Source: Heterotrichella gracilis (taxonomy: Eukaryota; Sar; Xanthophyceae; Tribonematales; Xanthonemataceae). Taken from it: a stretch of 64,000 bases of DNA. The translations under genes were made by a program, and so were the position numbers. Under the pieces are notes generated by a model. The model ran no database searches. It was given only the letters and a program-made list of their open reading frames with translations, and was not told the DNA's origin. Position 1 is the first letter of the stretch. Each line of letters begins with the position of its first letter. Shown here in pieces: positions 46,173 to 58,037 of this stretch. The stretch lies in the NCBI GenBank assembly GCA_032358255.1, contig JAULBX010013430.1:35505-99504 (forward strand). The letters run 5' to 3'.

Positions 46173-48328
46173 TGCTGCTGGGTTTGAGCTTGAGGCCTGG
46201 GGCAGAATTTAAAAATTTAAAGCCTGGAGGTCGACAGCTCTGCGGGGGGGAAAGTGTTGGGGAGGTGGTGGGCGTAATAGGGAGAGGGTGTGACATGTAA
46301 CATGTCGCATAGTACACTGGACTTGGGGGAAAGGGACCCTTAGAAGTTGTTAGGCTAGCTAGCCTATCTGGCTTAACAACTTTTGGCTTGGCCTAGCTAG
46401 CTCCAGGCCTAGGCAAGTGACCACATGCTCAACGGTCCAACATGTACAGCAATGTGAACAAAAGACTGCAGAGGCCCATCATTGCCCGGTTCTTGCAAGG
46501 GAGTACACGAATTAAAGGCTGCTGCGAAATACAGCCGGTGTGAACTGGGCATACGGCGAGTTGCGTGCAGCGCATGCGGTTGAAGCGTAGCCATGCTGGC
46601 ATGACTAGCATGACTAAGCAGCTGCAGGGACAACCCAGTGTTGACTCATTTCACACCTTTGTAATTAAGTACATTACGCAAAGGACCTCTAATCACTAGG
46701 AGAAGTGAATAAGCATACAGCCGGCTCACTGTGCCTCATACGACAAGCGAACAAACTAGCAACATACTTTGGCACACATGCATAGACAAGTCAAGAGGCC
46801 GACCTACGTTTACACGACTAGGAGGCTACGTTGTCCACCTCAATTTTGATTCAAAAGTCTTATACAACAAGTACTAGTTTTGCTGCTTCTTCCTCGTGCA
46901 CGCAGTGTGTTGCACATCAAGCAACTTGGCTGGGTCCCCACCATGGGGCCATGTGCACTCACCCTCGGTTTGTCAGCGCGCGCCTGCTAGTGTACCGACT
47001 TGAAACCTCGAGTCACGATCCACGAATGGTACTTGTAAGACAGCGCAGTGGTTATAAGTGCAGTGTGCCAACGGTTCAATATGTTATGTTCGAACCCGGG
47101 TTTCCCGCCAACAAAGAGCTCGCCCCGCCAACAAAGAGCTCTGTAGAATACCTACAGAAAAGGTTTTTGCTTCCGTAAAAGACCTTTACAGACTCGGCTT
47201 ATCGTAGCTAGAAGTATTCAACGTTGCTATGCGTAAAAGCGAGTTTTGACTAGTTCTGCATGCATGCATGCAACTTCCAATATCGTTGTATTCCATGTTT
47301 ATCAACATCAATCCCGAATGCTGTCAACATAAAAGGCAAATTTTCAAAGGTAAGTGACTAAGCACACCCGCCTTCATAATTCACCGGCATTTCACCCTGG
47401 CACCGTGCACCTCGCCATGATGCATGCAAAAACCCTGGTTCTAGAAACACCAGTGCAGGGTTGGCAAAAGACTGGCAAAAGACTGGTCTAATACAGATTC
47501 CCTGGTAATGCCGGCTCCTCATGATCATACTGCTGCTGCCGACTCGTGACCAAGTCTGGACAAATTCTTTAATGGCCATTAAAAGACTACCATGGTCAGT
47601 TACAATAAGCTTGCAAGTCAATTTGGCATCCTGCTGCACAACTGTGAACTGATTAATATGCTGCTCATCCTCAGAGCTTAAGTAGGACTGTGCTATTTAT
47701 TTGCCAGGCGTAAGAATGCAGAAGTGCGTCGACTATTTGCGTCAATCTTGCGCCTAAAGGTGGATCCTACTATGCATAGAAGGGTGTATGCATACAGTGC
47801 AGAAGGCCAGGCTTGCAAAATCATACACTAAATCAATGTAAAATATACACAAAAAGCAATTTTCATTGGCAATGGTCCAGCTGGCAAATGGATGCTGACG
47901 ATGACAAACCTTTATACTAGTGAAGGCAATTGATTACCCTGCATTTGGCAGAAACCCTCCTGACAAAGAAATGCATATAAAGCCATGGGAGGCCAAAAAG
48001 GCTTCAACCACAAACCCTTGAAAGGGCAACAACTACAAATAGGTCAGCAATTTGTGTAGCATTGCCACCTATGCTATACAAGGTGGAATATAGGAGTTTG
48101 GTTTGTGCCCCTGGTTGCATGCCAATAGGTCCCTAGCGTATGCCACATCTAGGCCTAGATGTGGCATACGCGCCAGGCTGGTCATGCAACCGGACCTGGC
48201 GTGTTGCCATGCACATCTACAACACATGCTGCAGCCCATTAAGTTGGATCTACTTAAAAGTTGGATCTACTCAACCAGCGCTGAACTTCACCCAGCAGGA
48301 CCACTCGCTTGAGCCCGCTCATCAGAAC
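46173..48328. promoter_or_regulatory. Upstream of copy B and downstream of copy C
   Basis: 46430-47200 holds the conserved upstream blocks of copy B. From about 47640 to 48010 the sequence resembles the 3' flanks of copies A and B. No gene seen. Confidence 0.6.
48136..48171. repeat. Perfect 36-bp palindrome
   Basis: GCGTATGCCACATCTAGG is followed directly by its exact inverse, with no spacer. It lies just past the 3' end of copy C. Confidence 0.95.
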
Positions 48329-50889
48329 CTACCTGGAGGTACCCTGCATACTACAAAGCAGCACCACCAGGAACATCATGAAGCACCAGAAATGTGGGTC
48401 TGTCAATATATTGTAGTCCTTCATCGCCTCCGCTTCCTCCTGCGGGACCGCCACCGCTTGCGCTGCAGCTGTTTGCACCGGCGTCGCGTCAGCGGAGCGG
48501 CTAGACTGCCAGGGCGCCCAGATGGTGTAGCTGTGGGAAACAGTGGGGGTGGGCGCGGTGGCCGCTGCAGCGCCGCCACTGCCGCGGTAGGTGGAGCCCC
48601 CGTAGCCGCCGCTGTACCAGCTGCCACCGCCAGTTGAGGTGCTACGGCCACTGCAAAAAGAATAGTACAACGAAAACTTTCTTGCCGTTTTTGAACAATT
48701 GATTGAATAAAAGTAGCTAAAGTAGCTGCTGCTGGAGGAGCTCCGGTCACTGTGGGGGGCAGCAGGGGGAAAGGCTACCAAAAACCAATGCAGAAATAAC
48801 ATTATATATATTACAGCATAATGATTCCGGCACAAAAGCTCAGCAGTCAGCCTTGCACACAAGCAGGTGGCTCACCAACATTGCCAAAATGATTTTGCGG
48901 TGATGGTTACATGATGAACAAAAAGGGATCTGGTGGTGGTGGTGGGGTTAGCGCGTACGCATTGGGTTGGGGCGCGTGGTTGGGAGTGGTTCCTCTGGAA
49001 GGTTGAGAGCTCCTGCCAGAAGAAGGGCTTGAGGTGCGGCTGCAAAAGGGGCGTAGGTGGGAATTAAGATAAAATAAAATAGCAAAAAAATAAAAAGGGG
49101 TGTAGGTGGGGATTAAGATAAAATTAAATAGCAAAAAAAATGAAAAGGGGTGTAGGTGGGAATTAAGGAGCGTGTGATGAGTCGAGATGGCATGTGACAA
49201 GTGCAAAAATCAGTCGCACATGTTCTTTTCCACTGGCATGTGGTGTGAAACGTTGCATCAATCCCAACTGGCAATAAAAAACGTTCTAATTCTACTTCTA
49301 ATTCAGTGTCTTTGTTTCATCTGGAAGCCTTCAGCCCGTCTACTGGCAGCAGCTCCTAGTGATATCCAGGGAAGGTACTGCAAGAAGCATTAGGTGGAGA
49401 TCTTCAGGAGCGCGCTATACGCTGTACAGCTGTACACATGTGATGCCATATAAGATGTGACAAGAGTACAGGATCAGTAGGACACTCACACACTCGGTTT
49501 GGACACGGTGACGGGAGTGCTGTTGTGGTGGGCTGGGGCGGAGCTGCTCTTGCTACCACCGGAGGCGCCACTAACACCACTGCAGGGGGGGAGGGAACAC
49601 TCAGTTCCAATACACTTCCGCTATCGCAATGGTGTGGTGCAACTAAATTAGGAGGATTTTACTATACCTCGTGATTTTTGTTGAAGTCCAGGAACCTAGA
49701 TGCAGCTGATTCCTAGATGCAGGGGACTTCAAATTGAATGCACGCAGAGGTGAGTAAAACACGTACCCACTAGATCTGGAGGCAAACACGCTGCCGCCAT
49801 AGCTGCCGCTGGTAGAATGGCTGCCGCCGAAGCCGCCGCTGGATGACCTGCTGCTACCGCCACTGGAAGAGTGGCTGCCGCCGCCGCTGGAGGAACGACT
49901 GCCGCCACCGCTCGAAGAAGAGCGACTGCAATGCACAGATATAAATTTGTGGTTTAGTGTTTAGTGATTCACGGGAATCACATCATCATGGCATTATGAC
50001 CCATCCGCTGTCAATACATACAGGTGCACTTGTGCTACACTCCCCTGGCAGGGGACATACTGGACAGGAGTAACTTTTCAACCCTACTCTCAATCTGTAG
50101 CATGCACTGCACTGCTGAGCCCATGCTGCTAACGTTGTGTGGATGTGAGGGGTTGAAATTTAAAGTTGGTGCGGTTCCTCACCTGCCGCCAGAGGAGCGC
50201 GAGCTTGAGAAGCTGCTCCCGCACATGCGCCCACCGCTGGGCGCTGCCTTGGCCGGGCTCACGCAGCTCATCACCTGCAAATGCAAGGGGTGGGGAGGGT
50301 GGAGGGTAGAACAACATGCACGCTGACATTCAACACCATATCAGGGCAAACTAGCATGTACACAGTGCCACCGCCGTCCTTTTTCTCAGTGCGTCAGTGG
50401 CCACTGGCCTTTTGTGGCAGCATGCACGATGTAAGCACAAAGTATAATAAGTATAACCAATTTAAAAGTATATTTATATTTATAAAAAGAACTCATTTGT
50501 AAAAGAACTCAATTTGCAGTGCACAGCCATGCCTATGGGTTTGCACGCACCACTGCCAGCGCCAGTGCCAACAGCGCCGCACCCCTGGCAGCAACCGCCG
50601 CCACCTGGCCAAAACCCCGTGGGGTTTCATCCTCAGCCCTCTCCAGGCTTGGGGCCAGGTGGGGGGTGTCGCGCCCCAGAGTCAGCACAGCGCTGCTAGC
50701 TACAGTTGTGGGCAGGTGGCGGGGGAGTGGGGTGCGGGGGGTGGGGGCGCGCAGCGGGTGGTGCAGTGGGGTGCCGCCTGACTTGAAGGTATGCGCCAGG
50801 CGCAAGGGCCCAGCGTAGGCCTTGGGGGTGCGTTGGAAGCTGGAGGCCTTGGTGGTCATTGTAGACAATGCCTTGGTGAGTGTTGCCAT
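48329..50889 (-). CDS. DUF1517/FLAP1-like short plastid membrane protein, copy C
   Basis: Exons 50551-50889, 50183-50274, 49767-49925, 49490-49579, 48911-49039 and 48329-48749 give 409 residues. It has the same architecture as copy B: a transit-like leader, a hydrophobic segment (GAALLALALAVVMSCVSPAKA), then APSGGRMCGSSFSSSRSS. Four or five Ser/Gly-rich modules follow (for example RSSSSGGGSRSSSGGGSHSS), then Tyr/Gly-rich GGSWYSGGYGGSTYRG, and a terminal helix (FWCFMMFLVVLLC). All internal junctions after exon 2 are in phase 2, so modules can be added or lost freely. The last exon contains a TTTTTGCAG acceptor-like site (about 48660) and may be split. The frame ends at CAGGTAGGT, which is either the stop or a donor. 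Function is unknown; FLAP1 relatives act in thylakoid/envelope light acclimation. Confidence 0.6.
49047..49162. repeat. AT-rich minisatellite, about 50-bp unit, three copies
   Basis: GGGG(C/T)GTAGGTGGGAATTAAG followed by an A-rich tail recurs at about 49047, 49097 and 49146, in an intron of copy C. Confidence 0.8.
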
Positions 50890-52455
50890 GGCTGCTGGGT
50901 AGTAGTGGGGAGCTTGGGGGCGAATGGAGGGTGACGGCTTCTGTGGGAGGAACCAGGGGAGGTTGGGAGGTGGTGGGCGTATCAGGAAGGGGATGTAACT
51001 GCCAATGGGTGGATTGTGGCTAGAGGGTGTGGCCCATGCATGGGCTAGGCAGGCAAGTGCTAATAACAGACGGGCAAAAACTGCGTGGACCTAGTACTGC
51101 TCGTGGATCTACAAGGAAGAATGTGAAGGATAGTGCCAAGTCCAGCCGGTGTAAACTGGGCATACGGTGTACAAATGTACAGCGCGATCGGCCGGCCGGT
51201 CCGAACTGAGCATGACTAAGCAGGGACCACCCAATGTTGACAGAATCTATGGCTATTGCAAGAAATACTTTAGTGAATGGACCGCTAATCATTAGGAGAA
51301 ACCCAATAAGCGTTCAAGCTGCTCTCTGCGCTGCATACGACAAGCGAAAAAACTAGCAGCATGTGTTGTAGACACATGTTTAGTCAAAGAGGTCGACCTA
51401 CGTTTACACAACCAGGGAGGCTCAACTGTCCTTTTAGACAACGTAAAGTGAAATATAAGCTCTCATAACACCAGTAGTAGTTTTACTGAGCTTCTTCGTG
51501 CACACAGTGTGTAACATTTCAAGCAACTTGGTTGGGTCCCCATCATGCGCGCAGGCCATGTGCACTCACCCTCGATCTTGTGCAAGTTGTCAGCGCGCGC
51601 CTGGGGTGTACTGACTCGAAATTGCGAGACAAACCCACGATTTAGAATACTAGCGCTGTGATGGTACAATCGATATATCCTCTCTGCAGCGTGCTCAAAG
51701 AGGTTATGTTCCACCAAAGTTTTAGGGTTAATTTAAAGAGTGCTAACCTGAAGGGTTTAGGGTGCTGTAGGGTTTAGGGGCACGCCGTGGGTCAGAATGG
51801 CGACTGCAGCACAACATGTACAAACAGCATACTGGAGCGCTGTAGAGCTCTTGGAGACAATCCCAGTCAACAATTTCTGTAGACTTCCATCCCAAGCTGC
51901 GTGCATATGTCACTAGCAACCACAATGTTTGCACCCTGAAATGCATGGGCGCAAATGTTGTGCTATCAGTGCGGTAAGCAGGATAGCGTTGGCATGGCAT
52001 AGAAATCGCCAATCTTTCAAGATAAGCCTTGCTTCATGCCTATGATAGTTCGTTCTGAATGAAAGCACAAATAATTGGAAGCGCAAATCATGGCGTTGAG
52101 TTGCTCGCCTCATGCTCAAGGGCACCAAGGCTTCAAGGCCAGTAGCAAACGCTTGGCAGCTGAAGAGGACCAGACCTTGAGATACATATTCAGCACACAA
52201 TGACACTTGCCATAGCTGACTGTTGAACAGAACTGGGTGCATGTTGGCTTTATCCTAAAGTTTAGGGTTTAGGGTCCCTCAGCGGGCAGAGTGTGACGCT
52301 AATGCATGCATATATGCAACATTTTACGGTGCAATATAGGCGAAGACACAGGTCCAAAGCTGTAGCAGTTCACAGTAACCAGCAGAGTGATATGCCTGTT
52401 TATTGACACCGCGGCTGAAGCTTGGTTGCGCTGACACCACCCCACCTGCTCCGCC
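50890..52455. promoter_or_regulatory. Divergent region, copy C and UPF3
   Basis: The left part (51030-51720) carries the upstream blocks shared with copies A and B. TTTAGGG clusters lie at 51720-51780 and 52256-52275. The right end should hold the UPF3 promoter. No gene seen. Confidence 0.6.
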
Positions 52456-55400
52456 ATGCTGAAGCAACCTGCCGAACGGACCAAGCTGGTGGTTCGGAAC
52501 CTGCCTCCTTCCCTTTCCGAGGAGGCCTTCAAGACAGCAGCTGACGAGGTCGCTGCGGGGCGCTATTCGTGGTTCAGCTACACGCCGGGCAAGGCCAGGT
52601 AGGCACCCCTTCGTCCAGACAGCAGTCCAGGGCCATCACTTGTGCACACTCGTGCACACTGGAGTGTTGACCACTTGAGCACTTGAGGCCTTGAATTGAG
52701 CACGTCAAGCCATCGCTAGCTCAACTACCTAGGCCCAGCAAATGAGGTCAACACCCTAGCTTGAAGATACTGGCTCGTCACTGCGCATTGCGTCGGCATG
52801 CTGCACCAGAACCACAGCCCAAGTCTCCCCTTCCATCCCTGGACTGTCTCGGGGGCAGAGGCACTGACCCTGCCGTGTGTTTCCCACAGCCTGAAGCGCG
52901 TGGTGCCCTCGCGCGCCTACCTCAACTTTGCCACCGCCCAAGATGCGGTCGCGTTTGCGACCGCCTTTACGGGCCACGCCTTCATCACCGGCAAAGGGGC
53001 GCAGCACAGGTGCAGTGTGGAGTATGCACCCAACCAGAAGGCGCCCAAATCCAGGGAGAAGCGGGACCCCAGGGAGGGCACCATCGAGCAAGGTGAGCCC
53101 TAAACCCTAAACCCTACACCGTAAACCCTGACCATGCCCAAGGGGAAGGTGGGCCCTAGGGAGGGCACCATTTGAGCAAGGTGAGCCGTGTTCCTTGTCC
53201 TATTTTGGATAGCACCTTGCTCAAGCTAGCTGCAAACCCTAATGCATCCCCTAAACACTAAACCCCACAGCTGCTTGACACACACAGCTGCTTGCAATGG
53301 TTGAACGAGGTTGAGCACGAGACTAACAGCGCGCACATTGTGCTGCGTGCAGATCCCGACTACATCGCCTTCATAGAGCGCCTGGCCAACCAGGATGCAG
53401 CGCAGAGCTCGGACCAGGGCCCCGCGCCCCCCGCAGTAGATGCCCACGTGACAACCAATGAGGCGGGGGTGAAGATCACCCCGCTCATGCAGTACCTGCT
53501 GGATAAGCACGCAGGCAAGATGGACCGAAGGCAGGCCCCAGCGGTTCTGCAGCGGAACCAGCACCAGTCAAAACGGGGCGCATCGGGGGGTGGTGGGGCT
53601 GAAAAGGTAGGGGCGAATCTGAGGCTGCTGCCTGATGTAATGTGCACGCCATGGTTTAGCATTTTGGGGAAGGGTGAGATTTTAGGGTACTTTTTGAATT
53701 TTTTGCTGCTGAGGAGGATTGCAGCAAATGGATAATGGTAATTTCAAATCAATCATCTGAAATGAACGATGTTGATTGTGCACGTAAGCAGTACGTTATT
53801 TTCATGCATATGTTGCATGTGCAGGACAAGGCCGGCCGGCCTCCCAAGCAGCAGGCCAACGCCAAGCAGGCGCAACCACCCGCCGCCGCAGCATCCAGCC
53901 AAGCCGTGCGCATCCTGAAGAAGGCCCAGCAAACAGCTGCCAGCCCGGCACCCACCAAACAGACACAGGCCAAACAGGCCCCCGAGCCCGGTCCCGGCGG
54001 CGGCAAAAAGAAGGCTGCAGGCGACGCCAAGCCCGCCCAGGCGGCACCCGCCAACCCCGAAGCCAACGGCGGCGGGGGTGGGCAGAAGAAAGAGAAAGAG
54101 CGGGAGCGGGGCTCCCGCGGTGGGTCAAAGAGGGCATCTGCAGAGGGGGGCAAGCCTGGCGCGGCAAAGCCTGGTTCTGCGCAGGCTTCAGGCACCGGCG
54201 GGGCTGCTGCTGCTGGTGCTCCTGGTGGCGGGCGGGCGCCTGCAGAGGGTGGGAAATCTGGGGGCCCCAAACCTCGGAGTCCCAAACTGGCCTCCAGCGC
54301 TGGTACAGCGCCCGATGCTGGCGCGCAGCGGCAAGTGCCCAAGGTAAACACTGACACCAAACAATCATAGTAAAACGATGAAGAAAAAATGCAAGAACAT
54401 GAAAGGTCCCCATACAACCATATGATGCATGCCAGCAACCACATGATGCATACGACCACGTGATGCATGCCACTCCAGGTGGCCGAGTTAAGGAAAATAA
54501 CAAATTCCAGCAGCACAAAACGTACTATCTTGTGTATACTTTCCAGGTGCTGCAGCGCAAGGGGCCTGATGCACGGCCCGCGACGGCTGCACCTGATGCT
54601 GCATCGCCTTCCCTGGCATCCAGGCCAGGCAGCACACACTCTGGTGGGCATCAGGAGGCAAGCGGGGCGCAGGTGAACGTGGCTGGGGGCGGAGGGGACA
54701 AGTACACTTACAAAGTTTTCCTGGTTGCTGTGCCACCTTTTTCAGGCCATTGCGTTTCGTTTATTATATATCTTTTCCAATTTTAATCCATACTCAATAA
54801 GCAAATTACAATTCCAATAACAATTACATTAATATTTTCCTTGAAAATTGTTCGATTACAATTGCACTACAAGTAAGGCTGGCATCGATAAGCCGAACTT
54901 CGGCAGTAGCACTGTGGCTCGTGCATTGTATGTATGGGCACATGCGGTGGCCTGCATGATTCACCACCAGCGACGCAGTAGGGCACATGCATCGGGTGTC
55001 AATGAGGGCGTGCCATGGTCTGGCGCCCATGGTCAGAGCCGCAAGGGCACGGCAGGTCAAGCACTTTGAGCTTTGCAGCATGTGTCAGATGCCAGAGGCG
55101 GCGCATGTAACGCAGTGCTTCCAAGCGTACCCTGAACCCTCCCCATCGACCCTGTACCCTTAGGAGGAGGAGAGGCCAGTCAGGCATGCCTCTCTGGCCA
55201 CATGTGAGGCAGGGCTTCAGGCGTACCCTATTCCCCAACCCTAAACCCCAATGCAGGCCGCATCAGAGGCCAGGGATGGTAGGCCAGGGCGCATGCGGCA
55301 GGGCTTCCAAGCCTACCAGCCAGGCCGCCCCAACCGCCTGGCTGCAACGGCGCTCAAAGATGTGGCAGGTTGGGGCCGCACCATGATTCTTGTGCATTTT

Positions 55401-55990
55401 CTGATTGTGATTACCTGGCAGCCTGGTGCCTGGTTAGCGTAGCTGCCATGCACCAGGTTGCATGTTCCTACCCAAGCAGTGCCTGCAGCTGTCTCCTGTG
55501 CATCTCAACTGTTGAGATGCGTCTCCTGTGCAGCAACTGTTGAGGTGCGGCGGTTGTGGATGTCACATGGTTGTGAAGGCTATGCAACACTGTATTCCAC
55601 CTGTGGGCAGTTTCTTCCCCGTCGTGCAGTGGTGTCTCAATGAGCCAGTGTTTTGGTGTATCCCTAACCAGACCTTCTCATTTGCAGGTCCTGGTCCCAG
55701 CGGTGAGAAGGCTGACAGTGGAAGCCACAGTCACAACCACAGTCAAGAGCCAAAGCCTGCCCGGTGAGTTTATTATAAGCATTTTTTGCAGTTCATGTAT
55801 TTGTGGAGAGCTTTACTCCCAGCCCCGCGTTGTTGCCTTCTTTTATATCGTCTTTCTTTCTGGAATTATTTTCCCAGCTTTGAGAGACGCTGCGATTGGA
55901 GCTAAACCCTTGCTGTGGCGCAGGCACAGGAGAAAGAGCAAGCCAGGCAACGCTAACGAACTACCGATGCTGCCGAACGATCTGGACTAA
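52456..55990 (+). CDS. UPF3: UPF3, nonsense-mediated mRNA decay factor
   Basis: Eight exons (52456-52598, 52890-53092, 53353-53606, 53825-54343, 54547-54672, 55257-55368, 55688-55763, 55924-55990) give 499 residues. The N-terminal UPF3 RNP-like domain reads KLVVRNLPPSLSEEAF, then SRAYLNFATAQDAVAFA and FITGKGAQHRCSVEYAPNQK, then DPDYIAFIERL. These match the UPF2-binding domain of the family. A long Ala/Gly/Lys-rich disordered middle follows. Near residues 432-440, FQAYQPGRPNR matches the exon-junction-complex binding motif (YxPG core), at a position close to that in animal UPF3B. UPF3 bridges the exon junction complex to UPF2/UPF1 in the nucleus and cytoplasm. The last two exons are short; a TGA just inside intron 7 would end the protein if that intron were retained. 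Confidence 0.95.
53150..53188 (+). repeat. Copy of the UPF3 exon 2 donor edge
   Basis: AGGGAGGGCACCAT...GAGCAAGGTGAGCC at 53060-53098 is repeated here after a CCCTAAA spacer, including the GTGAG donor. Confidence 0.85.
55090..55234 (+). repeat. Two diverged copies of UPF3 exon 6 sequence
   Basis: The exon 6 segment around 55262-55318 (GAGGCCAG to GGGCTTCCAAGCCTACC) recurs upstream at 55172-55234 and 55090-55134. The EJC-motif codons themselves are not preserved in the copies. Confidence 0.65.
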
Positions 55991-56158
55991 GGAAGGCGTT
56001 GCCAGCTGTCCATCGCGGCCAAGCTATAGGAAGGTGGGCAGCAAGCGCTGCACTGTGCAGCACAGCATGTGCACCTAACAACAGCCAATGCTGCGCCCAG
56101 TCACTGCCTGCCCTTGGGCATCAGCCAGTTGCAACCTTGGTGGAAACAGCGTGTTTTC

Positions 56159-56163
56159 TTACA
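56159..56163 (-). terminator. Possible TGTAA polyadenylation signal of the cystatin gene
   Basis: TGTAA on the minus strand, about 200 bases after the cystatin stop at 56360. Confidence 0.35.
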
Positions 56164-56261
56164 GGGATGGTACAAAACATACGTTGCAATCAGGTGGCGG
56201 GGCACCCACACAGCCTGCACCCACCACTGTTAAAGCACCACCACTTATGGAGGTGCTGGTC

Positions 56262-56266
56262 TGTAA
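56262..56266 (+). terminator. Possible TGTAA polyadenylation signal of UPF3
   Basis: TGTAA lies about 270 bases after the UPF3 stop. If both signals are used, the UPF3 and cystatin transcripts overlap tail to tail by more than 100 bases. Confidence 0.4.
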
Positions 56267-56359
56267 AAGCAGCAGACATGAAACAAAAAGCATAGATAAC
56301 AGCTTGGGAAATGTGCAGCAGTGTCCTCAGTGCTCTTGGCCTTGGCCCACGTGCCCTTC

Positions 56360-57279
56360 TCAGAAGTCGCTCTGCAACAGGAAAAGTGGGGTTGGTCAGT
56401 TATTACAGTTTGCGTGCAGCACATCCACAGCACTGCCATGGGAAGGGTCCCATTGGGGGCGTCTAGGACCACGTGGGCTGCCCTGGATAATAATGACAGT
56501 GAAACTGACACCACATATATGACACAAGGCGTGTCATGGCAAAGCTGGCAAGGGTGACAGCTCGTCTGGCTGACTGCTGGAACGCGGTGTCCTACCTCAG
56601 CTGCAACCTCCTTGTAGTTCTCCAGAGAGCGGGTGCCACCATAGCAAGGCAGCTTCTCTGCAAGCCACAAAACAACATATCAGCACGCGTGGAGCCCTGC
56701 GATGTGTAATGCAACAGGGTACAGCAGAAAACTGCTGCAAGAGGTTACTGCTTGCTGAACTCACCGTACACCACCACTTCAAAGAACTTGGACTTGCTTG
56801 CAGCGTCCTTGGCCTCCATTTGGATCTTGTAGTTGATGCCCGCTACAGGCTGCTTCTCGGTACTAACAACCCTCACAAACTCCAAGCCCAAGAAGTTGCC
56901 CCGCTTGCTGATCTGTGGCAAAGCAGTTGAAACACCGTGAGCTGTGGCTTGTATGCACTGTCCTTCAATAACATCCTTGACACTGTACTTGCAAGCTCCT
57001 TGGATGTGAATATAAGACCAGGAACTCACCTCCTCCAGGGCAAACTTTGCCACCTCCTGGACTGTGGCATCGTTTTCTGCATTCTCAGACTTGGAGTATC
57101 CGCCAACCACTGTTGAGGAAAACAACAGGGCTTCAGTTTCGAGGGCACCAAGTGCAGCATGCCAAACCATAAAAAGCACCAAAAGAGTCCTTACTCATAT
57201 CAGTCTGGGCCAGTGCTGACCCAACCAACACGCAGGCAAGCAAAAGAAGAGAAAGTCTGGAAGGGAGTCTACACACCAT
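56360..57279 (-). CDS. Secreted cystatin (phytocystatin-like cysteine protease inhibitor)
   Basis: Five exons (57195-57279, 57030-57109, 56765-56912, 56596-56657, 56360-56371) give 128 residues. A signal peptide (MVCRLPSRLSLLLLACVLVG, cut near SALA-Q) is followed by the N-terminal Gly pair in MVGGYS (31-32). Next is a LARFAV-like helix motif (EVAKFALEE), the reactive loop QPVAG (76-80), and a C-terminal strand (FFEVVVYGEKLPCYGG). The classical second-loop Trp is not evident; Pro-Cys occurs instead. Cystatins block papain-like cysteine proteases by tight reversible binding. The protein should be secreted or vacuolar. The last exon is only four codons including the stop, the shortest here, and its acceptor (TTGTTGCAG... 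type, CAG before AGCGAC) fits well. Confidence 0.93.
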
Positions 57280-58037
57280 GTCCTTCCTGAAAAAGGGAAG
57301 ACAGGTATCAGGGCTATGGGTATCTTATAAGGTTGTTCACGCAGTTTGACAAACAATATCACACAGTTGGTCCGCAAGACGGGGCAGAAACCCTGTCACT
57401 CCGTCACATGATACGTTTCCCAATGCATGCAAGGCACACTCCAACCGGACAATAAAGAACCGTGTGCAGCACCGCCCAAAACACACAAAAGCGTGTCCAA
57501 TATCCTACACCAGGCATTAAGTCTTTGACTTGGGCACACAGACAATACCTGGAGAGCTTAGCTTCCGGAGTTGGTGGTGAATGCCTGTATTTGCAACGCC
57601 ACACTGGCAGGTGGTTGCTCCCTTTGTATGCTTGGCAGGCTTGAACAAGGTACACTCGTCCGAAAACTCGTGGGTTCTGCTCGAATGGGTTTTGGGCTCA
57701 CTTGATAAGACTTTGCTGCAGCTGCTCGCTGACCCCGCTGCCCCAAAAAACATTTTGTTTTTTTATTATTTTGGGCAGGAATAAAATGCCCCGCCATTTC
57801 TCCTTTCTCTCTCCTCCAACGCTTGCTCAAACCGAGGCGTTTGCTGCTGCATCGCGCGCTAAAGATAAACTGCCACGTTCTGTTCGGGTATTGATATCAG
57901 TACTGGCGGAACAGGTGCACAGCATGGGTCGGCTTTCAGCTCGCATGGGCGTTCAACTTGCCCACCAATAACACCAGGCCATCAGTGACCTCTTCCCCCG
58001 ACCATATTCTTTGTGCTTTTTTCATACCTTCCTCGTC
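57280..58037. other. Divergent region, cystatin and mitochondrial carrier
   Basis: 758 bases containing both promoters and 5' UTRs. No gene or clear promoter motif seen; a T-rich stretch lies at 57753-57775. Confidence 0.5.
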
